Assembly: GCF_019431045.1 (NCBI RefSeq)
Contig: NZ_JAHXPT010000006.1
Coordinates: 124,001 to 188,000 of the forward strand
From: Clostridium weizhouense
GTDB lineage: Bacteria; Bacillota; Clostridia; Clostridiales; Clostridiaceae
Reading direction: 5' to 3'
DNA length: 64,000 nucleotides
This document shows positions 8,053-16,290 of this stretch, piece after piece. The translations under genes were made by a program, and so were the position numbers. The notes under the pieces were generated by a model. It worked only from the letters and a program-made list of their open reading frames with translations, searched no databases and had not been told where the DNA came from. The number at the start of each line of letters is the position of its first letter. The first letter of the stretch is position 1.

Positions 8053-9885
8053 ATGAAGAGAAATATGCATGCAAAGACAATAGCATTGGTTCTTGCAGCT
8101 ATAACTGGAGTGCAAGCAACTGGAATTGCACAAAAATTTGAGGGAGTTAATACCAAGGCTTATGCAGAAGGTATTAATAATAATGATATAAAGGAAACAG
8201 GGCAAGTAACAACAATATGTTCTAAAAGTGAACAGTATGGAAATGCTGGTATAACGGTTCAGACTACAACACCTGGTTCTGTAATTATAACTGTGCCTAA
8301 TAATTTTACTGATGATAATAAGACAGCATTAGAAAAATTAAAAGGAAGTGATCAATCAACATCTAATAAAGCTTATATAGGAATTCAATTCACTACACCA
8401 CAAGTTACTACATCTCCAGGAGTTAGTATAAGTAAAATAAAAATTAATGATAAAATTTATGATTTATCTAAGGATAGTAAATTACCAAACAATGATGAGA
8501 TAATTAATGGAAAGTATATTAAATATATAGAGGTAGCAACTAAAGATAGTAATAATAAGTGGATACCTAGTGGAGGAACATTATCTGATTGTAAATATGA
8601 ATGGCTTAATAGTGATGGTAAAGTTGTTTTGGCTAAAACTTCATTAAAAACGGAAATTCAAAGAAATGCATCAGCAAAGGTATCAATTTCAGGAACTGAA
8701 AAAGTTGGAAAGACTTTAGAGGCTAATGTAACAGCTTATTTAAATGGCAAGATTACAACTCCAACTAAAATAGAATATCAATGGTATAGATCTAAGAAAA
8801 AAGATAGAGATTTTGATAGAATTTCTAGTGAAACTGATAGGGAATATAAGATAGCTAGCAGAGATGAAGATAAATATATAAAAGTAATTGCAAAAGTCAC
8901 AGTAAATGGTGAGACAATAGAGGTTAATGATAGAACTGGTAGCATTGATGAAAGAAGTTCTCACAGATCTCATAGATCATCAGGCAGTGGTTCAGGAAGT
9001 ACTGCTGATAGTGATGAAATTAAGGACGAGATTAAGGATGCAAAAGATGATGAAGCTTCTTATGATGTTTCTGATTATCCAAGAGTAGAAAAAGAAGTTT
9101 TTGAATATTTAAAGGATAAAGATGATAGGACTTTAGTACTTGAAGGAGATGACTATACTTGGACATTTAAAACGAAAGATATTAAAAATGTTTCTGATAT
9201 GGATGGTAAATTGGATACAACAATTGAAACAACATCTCCAAATGAGTCAGAGATAAAGAAGGTTTTAAATGGTGCAGATGTTGTTAACTTATACTTTAAA
9301 TATGATGGTAAATTACCAGGTAAGGCAAAGGTTAAAGTTGATATAGGATCAGAATATAATGATAAAAAAATGTATGTCTACTATTATAATAAGAACTCAA
9401 AATCTTTAGAATTGATAGATTCAAATGTTAAAGTAGATGATGATGATATAGAGTTTTCAATAAATAAAGTAGGCGATTATGTTTTAAGTGAAACACCACT
9501 TTTAGGTTCAGTAGCAACAATTTCTGGGAATGGATGGAATATGCTTAGTGATGGTAATTGGCAATATATTTCATCTGGAAATAAGGCTCTAGGATGGAAC
9601 TTTATTGATGGTAGATGGTATTTCATGGATGCACTTGGAACAATGCAAAGAGGATGGGTTACTTCAAATGGTTCATGGTACTATTTAAATTATAGTGGAG
9701 ATATGGCAACAGGATGGAAGCTTTTGGGTGATAAGTGGTATTACTTAAGAGATGATGGAAAAATGTTAACAGGTTGGGTAGATGATATGGGTACATGGTA
9801 TTATATGTATTCAGATGGATCTATGGCAAGAAATACAACTGTTGATGGATATAAACTAGGCTCAAATGGAGCTTGGATAAGATAA
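8053..9885 (+). CDS. Secreted CW-repeat protein with Ig-like domain (paralogue of 46432)
   Basis: A 610-residue protein. ATG at 8053 follows AGGGGG by seven bases; a TTG directly before it is less likely. Signal peptide: MKRNMHAKTIALVLAAITGV. An Ig-like domain (ISGTEKVGKTLEANV ... YQWYRS, about residues 215-300) is followed by a Ser/Gly/His linker, then a domain with WTFKTKDI and YDGKLPGKAKVKVDIG. Five C-terminal choline-binding-type repeats end in GANGAWIR-like KLGSNGAWIR. Architecture and order match the protein at 46432, so the two are paralogues. It is an extracellular, wall-attached adhesin-like protein by inference; there is no catalytic motif. Confidence 0.82.
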   Translation: MKRNMHAKTIALVLAAITGVQATGIAQKFEGVNTKAYAEGINNNDIKETGQVTTICSKSEQYGNAGITVQTTTPGSVIITVPNNFTDDNKTALEKLKGSDQSTSNKAYIGIQFTTPQVTTSPGVSISKIKINDKIYDLSKDSKLPNNDEIINGKYIKYIEVATKDSNNKWIPSGGTLSDCKYEWLNSDGKVVLAKTSLKTEIQRNASAKVSISGTEKVGKTLEANVTAYLNGKITTPTKIEYQWYRSKKKDRDFDRISSETDREYKIASRDEDKYIKVIAKVTVNGETIEVNDRTGSIDERSSHRSHRSSGSGSGSTADSDEIKDEIKDAKDDEASYDVSDYPRVEKEVFEYLKDKDDRTLVLEGDDYTWTFKTKDIKNVSDMDGKLDTTIETTSPNESEIKKVLNGADVVNLYFKYDGKLPGKAKVKVDIGSEYNDKKMYVYYYNKNSKSLELIDSNVKVDDDDIEFSINKVGDYVLSETPLLGSVATISGNGWNMLSDGNWQYISSGNKALGWNFIDGRWYFMDALGTMQRGWVTSNGSWYYLNYSGDMATGWKLLGDKWYYLRDDGKMLTGWVDDMGTWYYMYSDGSMARNTTVDGYKLGSNGAWIR

Positions 9886-9896
9886 TCTAGAAGTGC

Positions 9897-10095
9897 AAAA
9901 AGAACAATTAATACTACAGATGCTAGAAAACGAGCTAAGTATTTCTAAAATTTTAATATGACCTTTACTAAATATTGTTAAACTCGTGCAAGCACTCAAA
10001 CAGTAACAATATTCTTAACGTAAAACTCATATTAAAATTAAGAAATACTAAAGCACATTTTCTTGATGCATCATTTCGTATTAATTGTTCTTTTT
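9897..10095. repeat. 199-bp near-continuous inverted repeat (giant hairpin)
   Basis: The outer arms 9897-9914 and 10078-10095 are perfectly complementary (18 bp). Pairing continues through 9937-9962 with 10029-10050 and up to the tip ATTGTTA (9974-9980) with TAACAAT (10004-10010) and GTGC-AA-GCAC (9986-9995). It begins 11 bp after a stop codon and ends in a T-run. It is either a very long terminator or an inserted palindromic element. A weak reverse-strand frame inside it is not considered a gene. Confidence 0.75.
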
Positions 10096-10139
10096 TTATA
10101 TAGATTATGATTGGAAAAATAATAGGTATATGAGGATGT

Positions 10140-10176
10140 TTTGTTAAACTCACCTAAAGGTTCAAACAGTGACAAA
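10140..10176. repeat. Second copy of the giant-hairpin tip
   Basis: TGTTAAACTC-stem-TCAAACAGTGACAA repeats the tip at 9977-10008. The inner stem differs but still pairs: ACCT-AA-AGGT here against GTGC-AA-GCAC there. The outer stem TTTGT/ACAAA also pairs. This looks like covariation. Confidence 0.5.
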
Positions 10177-10323
10177 TTTCACCCCAGAAATGATGAAACA
10201 CTAAATCAAAATTTACAATGTATTACTACGCAAATATATCTACCATATTTAATTTAAACTATAGATTATCTTAGAAAGGTGATATATATAATAATGAAGC
10301 TATAAAATAAATATTAGTCCAAT

Positions 10324-10356
10324 AATTTAGAGTTTAGTTAACATAATGATGAAAAT
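10324..10356 (+). pseudogene. Remnant of an mcp 3' end
   Basis: Together with palindrome d, 10324-10380 matches 12532-12588 at all but one position over 57 bp. In the second place the sequence is the last codons of mcp (KFRV-stop) plus downstream DNA. Here no reading frame precedes it, so it is probably the scar of a lost tandem mcp copy or of gene conversion. The nearby 9885-10839 gap contains no complete gene. Confidence 0.55.
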
Positions 10357-10378
10357 ACCCCTGGGGTACCCCAGGGGT
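10357..10378. repeat. GC palindrome, two units (copy d)
   Basis: The 22-bp core has arms GATGAAAAT/ATTTTTATC that pair at nine of ten outer positions. It is part of the 57-bp direct repeat around mcp. Confidence 0.85.
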
Positions 10379-10524
10379 ATTTTTATCTATTTTACTTTTA
10401 TTAAAGCTATATTATGGGATATAATATAATTGATAATATTATTGGGAAAAAATATATTGAATGTTAAGTGATAATGGGACGTTTTATATTTTTAAAACAA
10501 GGTATGCTTTAAATAAATATTGAT

Positions 10525-10674
10525 ATTTTAGTGTAAATAAATTTATAATTTTTACTAAGAAATTGTTATTCAGGAGTGTGTAGATATTAAGTAATTTACT
10601 CATTTTATATATGATATAAAGTTAAGTTCATGAATAAAAAAATATATATTCTAGTTTACATTTACACTAAAAAT
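10525..10674. repeat. 150-bp segment bounded by 14-bp inverted repeats
   Basis: ATTTTAGTGTAAAT (10525-10538) and ATTTACACTAAAAAT (10660-10674) are inverted copies with one extra base. The segment lies in the leader region of mcp. There is nothing coding inside; it may be a miniature element. Confidence 0.35.
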
Positions 10675-10677
10675 AAT

Positions 10678-10790
10678 CATATATGTTGTAATATGATTTC
10701 TACAATCAAATTTTAAATTTAATTTTAAATTATCTTCAACAAGAGTGTTTAAACAAATGTAGATGTTAAATTGCAATATATATACGTATA
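10678..10790 (+). promoter_or_regulatory. Upstream dyad element, copy 1 (mcp)
   Basis: It begins ATATATGTTGTAATATGATT with a TTGTA-n10-TACAA dyad and ends TTAAATTGCAATATATATA. The two ends are themselves near-complementary. Closely related segments lie before rfbD (35161-35250) and, diverged, before galU (40431-40540), each 30-70 bp before the start codon. It is a probable common regulatory region. Confidence 0.5.
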
Positions 10791-10838
10791 TATTGATTTA
10801 AAGTTTAAGATAAAGAAGAAAAGGGAGGATACATAATT

Positions 10839-12545
10839 ATGTTGAAAACATCAAAAGTAAAAACTAAGTTAATTGGTTCATTCTTAATAGTGGCAATACT
10901 AGTTTGTATTGTAGGAATGATAGGTGGAATAGCACTTGAAAGAGTGTATAAAAACAGTGAAGAAATGTATACTATGAATTTTAAAAGTATTGATAAACTT
11001 TTAAATATAAGAAAAAATTTAGGTGAATTAAAAGGTGAAGTTTTAGTTATTTTGAATGAAAAAGATCCAGATAAAATTGTGGAGGCAGAAAAAAATATTA
11101 ATAATGTAGTAGAACAGAATAATAAATATATAGAAGAGTATGATAAATTACCTTTTATAGAAGAGGAAAAAGAGTTTTGGACAAACTTTAAAGGTGACTT
11201 GTACAAGTATAGAAAAATAAGAAATAATATTATTGATGCAGTTAAAGTGAATGATTATGATACAGCTCAAAAAGAGTATAATAATATACAATCAGTTAAA
11301 GATAGCATGATGAATAATATTGATAAGGTTATAGATATTAATGAAAATAATGCTAAAGAGGTTAATGATAATACATATTCTATATATATTAAATGTAGTA
11401 CTTTAATGAAAGTTTTAAGTGTAGTAGGTCTTGTAATTGCAATTTTAATAGGATATTTTATGTCAATAGGCATAGAAAGACCATTAAATAAAATAAAAGA
11501 ATTTGCAGAACAATTAGCAAATTATGATTTTTCAAATCCAATTGCAGTTACAAGAAAAGATGAATTTGCACAAACAGGGATGGCTTTAAACAAAGCTCAA
11601 AAGAATGTAAGAGAATTAGTTAGAATAATTATGGATCAGTTACAAGAAATAAGTGCATCATCAGAACAACTTTCAGCTACAGTCCAGGAAATATCATCAA
11701 AAACAGAAGAAATTGATGAATCTATAAATAATATTGCTTCTGGAATACAAGAGTCAAGTGCAACAACAGAGGAATTAAGTGCATCAATTCAGGAAGTAGA
11801 TTCAAGTATAAATATGTTATCATCAAAAGCTAGTACTGGGAGCAATAATTCAAATGAATTTAAAGAACATGCTATAAAAGTTAAAGATAATAGTCAAAAA
11901 GCAATAGAAGAAACAAGAAAAATATATGACGAAAAACAAAAGAATATGGAAAAGGCTATAGAAGATGGAAAGGTAGTAGATAGTATAAAAGTTATGGCAG
12001 ATACTATATCAGGTATTGCTGAACAAACTAATTTACTAGCATTAAATGCAGCTATAGAGGCAGCAAGAGCAGGAGAACAAGGTAAAGGATTTGCCGTTGT
12101 AGCAGATGAAGTAAGGGCACTTGCAGAGCAATCATCAGAGGCAGTAGCAAGCATTAAAGAAACTATTATAAAGGTTCAAAATGCATTTAAAAGCAGTGTT
12201 GGTACAGGTAGTGATATATTAAAATTTATAGATACAAAAGTTTATGAACAATTTGACGCTTATGGACAAACTGGTAATGAGTACTACAATGCTTCAAGCT
12301 TTGTAAGTCAAATGTCAGATGAAATTGCATCTATGTCAGAAGAAATTACAGCAACTGTTGGACAAGTTAGTGGAGCAATTCAAAACATGGCTGAAACAGC
12401 TCAAAAATCTAGTGAAGAAGTTATTTCAGTAAAAGATGGAGTGCATGATACAGCAAAATCAGTAGAACAATTAGCAATAACAGCACAACATCAAGCAGAA
12501 TTAGCACAAAAAATAAATGAAATGGTTCAAAAATTTAGAGTTTAG
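10839..12545 (+). CDS. Methyl-accepting chemotaxis protein (4HB type)
   Basis: A 568-residue transmembrane receptor. TM1 is near residues 10-32, then a helical extracellular sensor of four-helix-bundle type (33-185), TM2 ([19 protein letters not shown], about 188-208), HAMP (about 210-260) and a cytoplasmic signalling domain. The tip motif [20 protein letters not shown] binds CheA/CheW in this family. The ligand is unknown. GGGAGG precedes the ATG. It is convergent with the CW gene on the other strand: only 46 bp separate the stops, and that space is nearly all palindrome e. A 57-bp direct repeat brackets the gene. Confidence 0.95.
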   Translation: MLKTSKVKTKLIGSFLIVAILVCIVGMIGGIALERVYKNSEEMYTMNFKSIDKLLNIRKNLGELKGEVLVILNEKDPDKIVEAEKNINNVVEQNNKYIEEYDKLPFIEEEKEFWTNFKGDLYKYRKIRNNIIDAVKVNDYDTAQKEYNNIQSVKDSMMNNIDKVIDINENNAKEVNDNTYSIYIKCSTLMKVLSVVGLVIAILIGYFMSIGIERPLNKIKEFAEQLANYDFSNPIAVTRKDEFAQTGMALNKAQKNVRELVRIIMDQLQEISASSEQLSATVQEISSKTEEIDESINNIASGIQESSATTEELSASIQEVDSSINMLSSKASTGSNNSNEFKEHAIKVKDNSQKAIEETRKIYDEKQKNMEKAIEDGKVVDSIKVMADTISGIAEQTNLLALNAAIEAARAGEQGKGFAVVADEVRALAEQSSEAVASIKETIIKVQNAFKSSVGTGSDILKFIDTKVYEQFDAYGQTGNEYYNASSFVSQMSDEIASMSEEITATVGQVSGAIQNMAETAQKSSEEVISVKDGVHDTAKSVEQLAITAQHQAELAQKINEMVQKFRV

Positions 12546-12564
12546 TTAACATAATGATAAAAAT

Positions 12565-12586
12565 ACCCCTGGGGTACCCCAGGGGT
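12565..12586. repeat. GC palindrome, two units, between convergent genes (copy e)
   Basis: The 22-bp core fills most of the 46 bp between the stop codons of mcp (+) and the CW gene (-). It is the only visible hairpin there, so it probably terminates both transcripts. Confidence 0.88.
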
Positions 12587-12591
12587 ATAAT

Positions 12592-13773
12592 TTATTTTAT
12601 TTTCTTTAATTGGAATACATAACCTTTAGCAATAGTATAAACTTTACCATTTTTATCGAATAATACATATACTTTTGTATTAGAATTTTTGTTCTTATAT
12701 ATTGTTATATAATCAACTGAATCACCTTTTATACCTATGTTTTCAAAAGTCTCATTCCAAGTATCTTTAAAATCAGATGCACTTAAAGTCTCTGCTTTAA
12801 ATACAGGTTCATCAAAAGAATAAATAGATGCCTTTATATTATCTTCTTTTATAGTAACATCTTCACCAACAACTATAGAAATCTTTGATTTTAGACTTTC
12901 ATCTGCATCTATATTTGATGGTATATATCTTGCAATTTTCCAAGTACCAAATACTTTTTTATAGCTTACAGAATCATCCTTATCTTTATCCTTGTCTTTA
13001 TCTTTAGAGGAACTTCCAGAACCACCACCAGATCCGCCAGAACCACCTGATCCACCAGCAGAGCTTGTACTAGAATTATTAGTATTTGAATCAGTAGATG
13101 ATGCATTGTTTGAATTTGTATTAGTTGAATTTTCATTTGAAGTTATTTTTTCACCATTAGCTCCAAATGTATAAGTTTGACCATTAACTGTAACATTACC
13201 AGTTTGCATTACTCCACTATCATTTAAATAATAAGTTTTATTATTTATTTCAACTAATCCCTTTTGCATAACACCAATAGAGTTTGCATAATACCAAGTA
13301 CCATTGTCATTTATCCAACCTGTTTGCATTGGTCCAGTAGGATTTAAATAATACCAAGTACCGTTGTCATTTAACCAACCAGTCTTCATTGCACCTGATG
13401 TTTGAGAATAATACCAAGTACCATTATCATTTATCCAACCTGTTTGCATAGAACCAGAAGCTCCCATGTAATACCAAGAACCGTTAGTGTTTACCCATCC
13501 AGTCTTCATTGCACCAGATTCATCTAAGTAGTACCATGAGCTTCCATCAAGAAACCAACCAGTTTTCATTGTTCCATTAGAATCAAAAAAATACCAATTA
13601 TTATCAATTGAATTCCAACCTCTAGCTAATGAATTTTCATCATTTGTGTAATTCCAACTTCCATTACCTGCTTCTCTCCAAGCTGCTGAAGCTTGCTCAG
13701 AAAAAGTAGTTGTCATAGCCACTAATGTTACTAATGAAGCAGCTATTAACTTTTTTAGTTTTAAACTTTTCAT
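12592..13773 (-). CDS. Secreted protein with N-terminal CW repeats (paralogue of 44946)
   Basis: A 393-residue protein with signal peptide MKSLKLKKLIAASLVTLVAM cut near QASA-AW. About eight choline-binding-type repeats fill residues 33-215. They are followed by a long Asn/Ser/Thr and Gly/Ser linker and an unrecognised C-terminal domain of about 120 residues (begins FGTWKIARYIPS). The repeats-first order, signal peptide and linker match the protein at 44946, but the C-terminal domains look different. AAGGAG lies before the start. It is the only CW gene on the reverse strand. Confidence 0.82.
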   Translation of the reverse strand: MKSLKLKKLIAASLVTLVAMTTTFSEQASAAWREAGNGSWNYTNDENSLARGWNSIDNNWYFFDSNGTMKTGWFLDGSSWYYLDESGAMKTGWVNTNGSWYYMGASGSMQTGWINDNGTWYYSQTSGAMKTGWLNDNGTWYYLNPTGPMQTGWINDNGTWYYANSIGVMQKGLVEINNKTYYLNDSGVMQTGNVTVNGQTYTFGANGEKITSNENSTNTNSNNASSTDSNTNNSSTSSAGGSGGSGGSGGGSGSSSKDKDKDKDKDDSVSYKKVFGTWKIARYIPSNIDADESLKSKISIVVGEDVTIKEDNIKASIYSFDEPVFKAETLSASDFKDTWNETFENIGIKGDSVDYITIYKNKNSNTKVYVLFDKNGKVYTIAKGYVFQLKKIK

Positions 13774-13821
13774 TTTTAGACTCCTTTATTTAAAAAATTT
13801 TATGATGTATTTTAAGTAAAT

Positions 13822-13847
13822 GTCTATATTGTAGTTATAATATGGAC
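13822..13847 (-). promoter_or_regulatory. Inverted repeat upstream of the reverse-strand CW gene
   Basis: GTCTATATT and AATATGGAC (13822-13830/13839-13847) form a dyad about 50 bp before the start codon at 13773, in the position expected for an operator. Confidence 0.35.
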
Positions 13848-13989
13848 ATATATTTAACACAAATTTATTACAATCAAGTCATTAATTAACATATAATTCC
13901 CAAAAAGTAAAATATTTATCATATTATAATTTACCATTATAATACCATAAATGTAAAGTGTGGATATTTACATCTAAATTCCCATAAAT

Positions 13990-14022
13990 ACCCCTGGGGT
14001 ACCTCCGGGGTACCCCAGGGGT
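13990..14022. repeat. GC palindrome, three units (copy f)
   Basis: ACCCCTGGGGT, ACCTCCGGGGT and ACCCCAGGGGT in tandem, with complementary ATAAAT/ATTTAT flanks. It is the last copy before the polysaccharide locus; the next is 22 kb away at 36217. Confidence 0.88.
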
Positions 14023-14051
14023 ATTTATTATTTTATTTGATGTGTCTTATG

Positions 14052-14080
14052 TTGAAATATATCACAAAAAGTTGTAATAT
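14052..14080 (+). promoter_or_regulatory. Candidate promoter of the polysaccharide locus
   Basis: TTGAAA (14052-14057), a 17-bp spacer and TAATAT (14075-14080). It is the best sigma-A-like match upstream of cpsC, giving a leader of about 240 nt. Confidence 0.45.
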
Positions 14081-14163
14081 ATTATAGTTGAGGTAAAAAA
14101 ATGAAATGATAATTAAATTTTCAAATTTATTTATCAAAAAGACTATAGATATTATAAAAAATA

Positions 14164-14255
14164 AAAAAATATAAGGAATAACAAGGAAAATATATATAAT
14201 ATAACAAACAAAAAATATAAGAAATAATAAGGAAAAAATATATAATATAACAAAA
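14164..14255 (+). repeat. 46-bp tandem duplication upstream of cpsC
   Basis: Two units beginning AAAAAATATAAG at 14164 and 14210 share about 90% identity. Each contains AAGGA and TATAATATAAC. The duplicated -10-like sequence could double a promoter or a regulator site. Confidence 0.6.
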
Positions 14256-14330
14256 TATTAACATAAGTTATTATAAATGGTACAATATAACAAGAAATGT
14301 TTAAAATTACAATTGACAAGGAGAGAAGGA

Positions 14331-15026
14331 ATGAGTGAACAAATTGTACAAAATGAAGAAATCATAAAAATTGAAGACATAGTAAATACACTAATCAAAA
14401 GGTGGAGAATGATAGTTTTAATAACAGTCATTGCAACATTATTATCAGGAATTATTAGTTTTTTTGTTATATCACCTAAATATGAGGCAAGCACTAAGGT
14501 ATTCATAGGAAAAGAGAATACCCAAAATAAAGAATATAACAGTAGTGATGTTCAAATGTATCAAAAGTTATTAAAGACATATGCAGAAGTTATAACTACT
14601 AATGACTTAGTTGAATCAGCTATTAGTGGAAATATTAATATAAACATATCATCAGAAGATGTGCTTAAAAGTTTAACTGTTACTCCAAGAGCAGATACTC
14701 AAATTCTAGAGATTAAATATATAAGTAAAGACAAAGAATTATCTAAAAATATAGTAGATTCAATTACAACACAATTCATTAAATCATCAAAAGACCTTAT
14801 ACCAAATGGTAATGTAAAGATAATAGAAAGTGTAAAGATGCCAGATAAGGCAGTAAGTCCTAATAAAAAAATGAATATAGCAATAGCATTTTTACTTGGA
14901 TTAATGGTTAGTGTTGGACTAGCTTTCTTATTAGAATTTATGAATAACACATTTAAAACTAAAGAGCAATTAGAACAAATAGTTGGATTACCTGTACTTG
15001 GTGCAATACCAGATGAGTTAAATTAA
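14331..15026 (+). CDS. cpsC: Wzz/CpsC-type chain-length regulator
   Basis: A 232-residue membrane protein. ATG at 14331 (MSEQIVQNEE) is preferred over an earlier ATG because AAGGAG lies just upstream. TM1 is MIVLITVIATLLSGIISFFV, followed by an extracellular loop with the Wzz feature YEASTKVFIGK. TM2 near residues 185-205 (IAIAFLLGLMVSVGLAFLL) is followed by KTKEQLEQIVGLPVLGAIPD, the juxtamembrane motif that contacts the kinase. In Gram-positive systems this protein activates the separate CpsD kinase, which follows after 19 bp. Confidence 0.9.
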   Translation: MSEQIVQNEEIIKIEDIVNTLIKRWRMIVLITVIATLLSGIISFFVISPKYEASTKVFIGKENTQNKEYNSSDVQMYQKLLKTYAEVITTNDLVESAISGNININISSEDVLKSLTVTPRADTQILEIKYISKDKELSKNIVDSITTQFIKSSKDLIPNGNVKIIESVKMPDKAVSPNKKMNIAIAFLLGLMVSVGLAFLLEFMNNTFKTKEQLEQIVGLPVLGAIPDELN

Positions 15027-15045
15027 AGGGGGATAGGAAAAAAGT

Positions 15046-15762
15046 ATGTTTAGTAGAAGAAAATTAGAAAAAGCAGTTCAAAATCAAGAATATAAAGGCT
15101 TTGTAGTTGAAAAGAAACCTAAATCTGTAGTTTCAGAATCTTACAGAACATTAAGAACAAATATACAATATTCCTCATTTGATAAGGAAATAAAAACTAT
15201 AGTTGTAACAAGCTCTGAGGCAGCAGAAGGAAAATCAACTGTATCTGGAAATCTTGCTTTATCATTTGCACAAAATGAGAAGAAAGTAATCATTGTAGAT
15301 TGTGATTTAAGAAAACCAGCCGTACATAAAAACTTTAAAGTATCAAACTTAGTAGGTCTTTCAGAAGTACTTATAGGTAAGGCAAATTTAGAAGAAACAA
15401 TACAATCACGTAATGAAAATCTAGATATATTACCTTCAGGAAAAATACCACCAAATCCATCGGAAATGTTATCATCAAAGGCTATGAGTGAATTAATAGA
15501 AAAACTAAAAGAAAAATATGACATGGTGATTTTAGATAGTGCACCACTTCAAGCAGTGACAGATGCTCAAGTTTTATCAACAAAGGTAGATGGAACAATA
15601 CTTGTTATAAGAGCTGAAAGAACAAAAATAGAAGCAGTATTAGAAGCAAAAAACCTTTTAACAAAAGTTGGAGCTAATATAATAGGAACAGTACTTCATG
15701 CAGTAGAAAACACTAAGGGTAAGTATTACTACTACTATGGAAATGCAGAGAACAATTCATAA
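15046..15762 (+). CDS. cpsD: CpsD-type bacterial tyrosine kinase
   Basis: A 238-residue BY-kinase. Walker A SSEAAEGKST is near residues 56-65, Walker A' VIIVDCDLRKP near 83-93, and a Walker B-like MVILDSAPL near 160. The C-terminal cluster KYYYYYG (five Tyr in a row) is the usual autophosphorylation site. With CpsC it forms the active kinase that controls polymer length and export, reversed by CpsB. It is co-directional with cpsC. The next gene starts 529 bp downstream, an unusually long gap for this module, and that gap holds a probable structured RNA. Confidence 0.93.
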   Translation: MFSRRKLEKAVQNQEYKGFVVEKKPKSVVSESYRTLRTNIQYSSFDKEIKTIVVTSSEAAEGKSTVSGNLALSFAQNEKKVIIVDCDLRKPAVHKNFKVSNLVGLSEVLIGKANLEETIQSRNENLDILPSGKIPPNPSEMLSSKAMSELIEKLKEKYDMVILDSAPLQAVTDAQVLSTKVDGTILVIRAERTKIEAVLEAKNLLTKVGANIIGTVLHAVENTKGKYYYYYGNAENNS

Positions 15763-15763
15763 T

Positions 15764-15806
15764 GGACAATTGACAATGGACGATGGACGATGGACAATTG
15801 ACGATT
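15764..15806 (+). repeat. Imperfect short tandem repeat after cpsD
   Basis: Alternating TGGACAATTGACAA and TGGACGATGGACGA blocks start just after the cpsD stop, followed by the palindrome CCACTACGTGG (15819-15829). It is non-coding in all frames examined. Confidence 0.5.
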
Positions 15807-15855
15807 AAGGAATAAACCACTACGTGGTTTTAAAGGATTTGTTGTCAGTTCGATC

Positions 15856-15919
15856 TTATACTACAATATGAAAATTAACATTACCTATAGTTTAAAGGCG
15901 TGTTGATATTGTAGTATAA
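15856..15919 (+). repeat. 14-bp perfect stem at the head of the structured RNA
   Basis: TTATACTACAATAT (15856-15869) pairs perfectly with ATATTGTAGTATAA (15906-15919). The second strand belongs to the conserved RNA below, so this stem could compete with its folding. Confidence 0.6.
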
Positions 15920-16073
15920 ACAGAATTCTTAGCCTTCAGAAGAAGTTTATCTTTCAATGAAGGGTTAGAAGTCGTTATACCATCAAGGAGGAACAGGTCC
16001 AGGAGAGTGTAGCTGTTATGAAATTACAGATACTAGCTATCCAGATAAAGCTCATGGACAAAATTGAAACAGG
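15902..16073 (+). ncRNA. Probable structured RNA, copy 1 (cpsD-cpsB gap)
   Basis: This 172-nt segment aligns block by block with 34998-35141. Conserved blocks are GTTGRTATTRTAGTATAAAC, TTCTTAGYCTT, ATGAAATTAYAGATRCTA and TCATGGACA. Stem 1 is 15926-15938 with 15958-15970 (11 of 13 pair). Another stem pairs TCCAGGAG (15998-16005) with CTCATGGA (16051-16058); in copy 2 the same stem is TCCATGA/TCATGGA. Compensatory differences support RNA structure. It lies between kinase and phosphatase genes of a long polysaccharide operon, a place where Bacillus carries the EAR antitermination RNA, but no sequence relation to EAR is claimed. Confidence 0.5.
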
Positions 16074-16133
16074 AAACTCGACTCATATACATTTGCTGAG
16101 TAAGTTCGAATAATCAAATTTGAAATGCACTCT

Positions 16134-16176
16134 GTGAAAGTTCAAATAACCAAATATAAAATTTGGATTTTCACTT
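16134..16176 (+). promoter_or_regulatory. Leader hairpin before cpsB
   Basis: GTGAAA and CCAAAT pair with ATTTGG and TTTCAC in a nested stem-loop. The hairpin is about 115 bp before the cpsB start and has no T-run directly after it. Confidence 0.35.
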
Positions 16177-16290
16177 TTGGATTCTCACTTAATAACTCTC
16201 AAAATAAAGATTAGTCCAATTAATGCATACTTCTAATCAAAGATTGCTGACAAGCAATTAGGGAAATTTAAAGGTAAAAAAGGAGTAGTT

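Noticed and set aside
7914-8141. Forward frame of 75 codons before the 8053 gene
   Set aside because: It reads through palindrome c and overlaps the real CW gene out of frame; no ribosome site.
9968-10153. Reverse-strand frame of 61 codons
   Set aside because: It lies wholly inside the giant inverted repeat and its second tip copy; no ribosome site and no protein-like composition.
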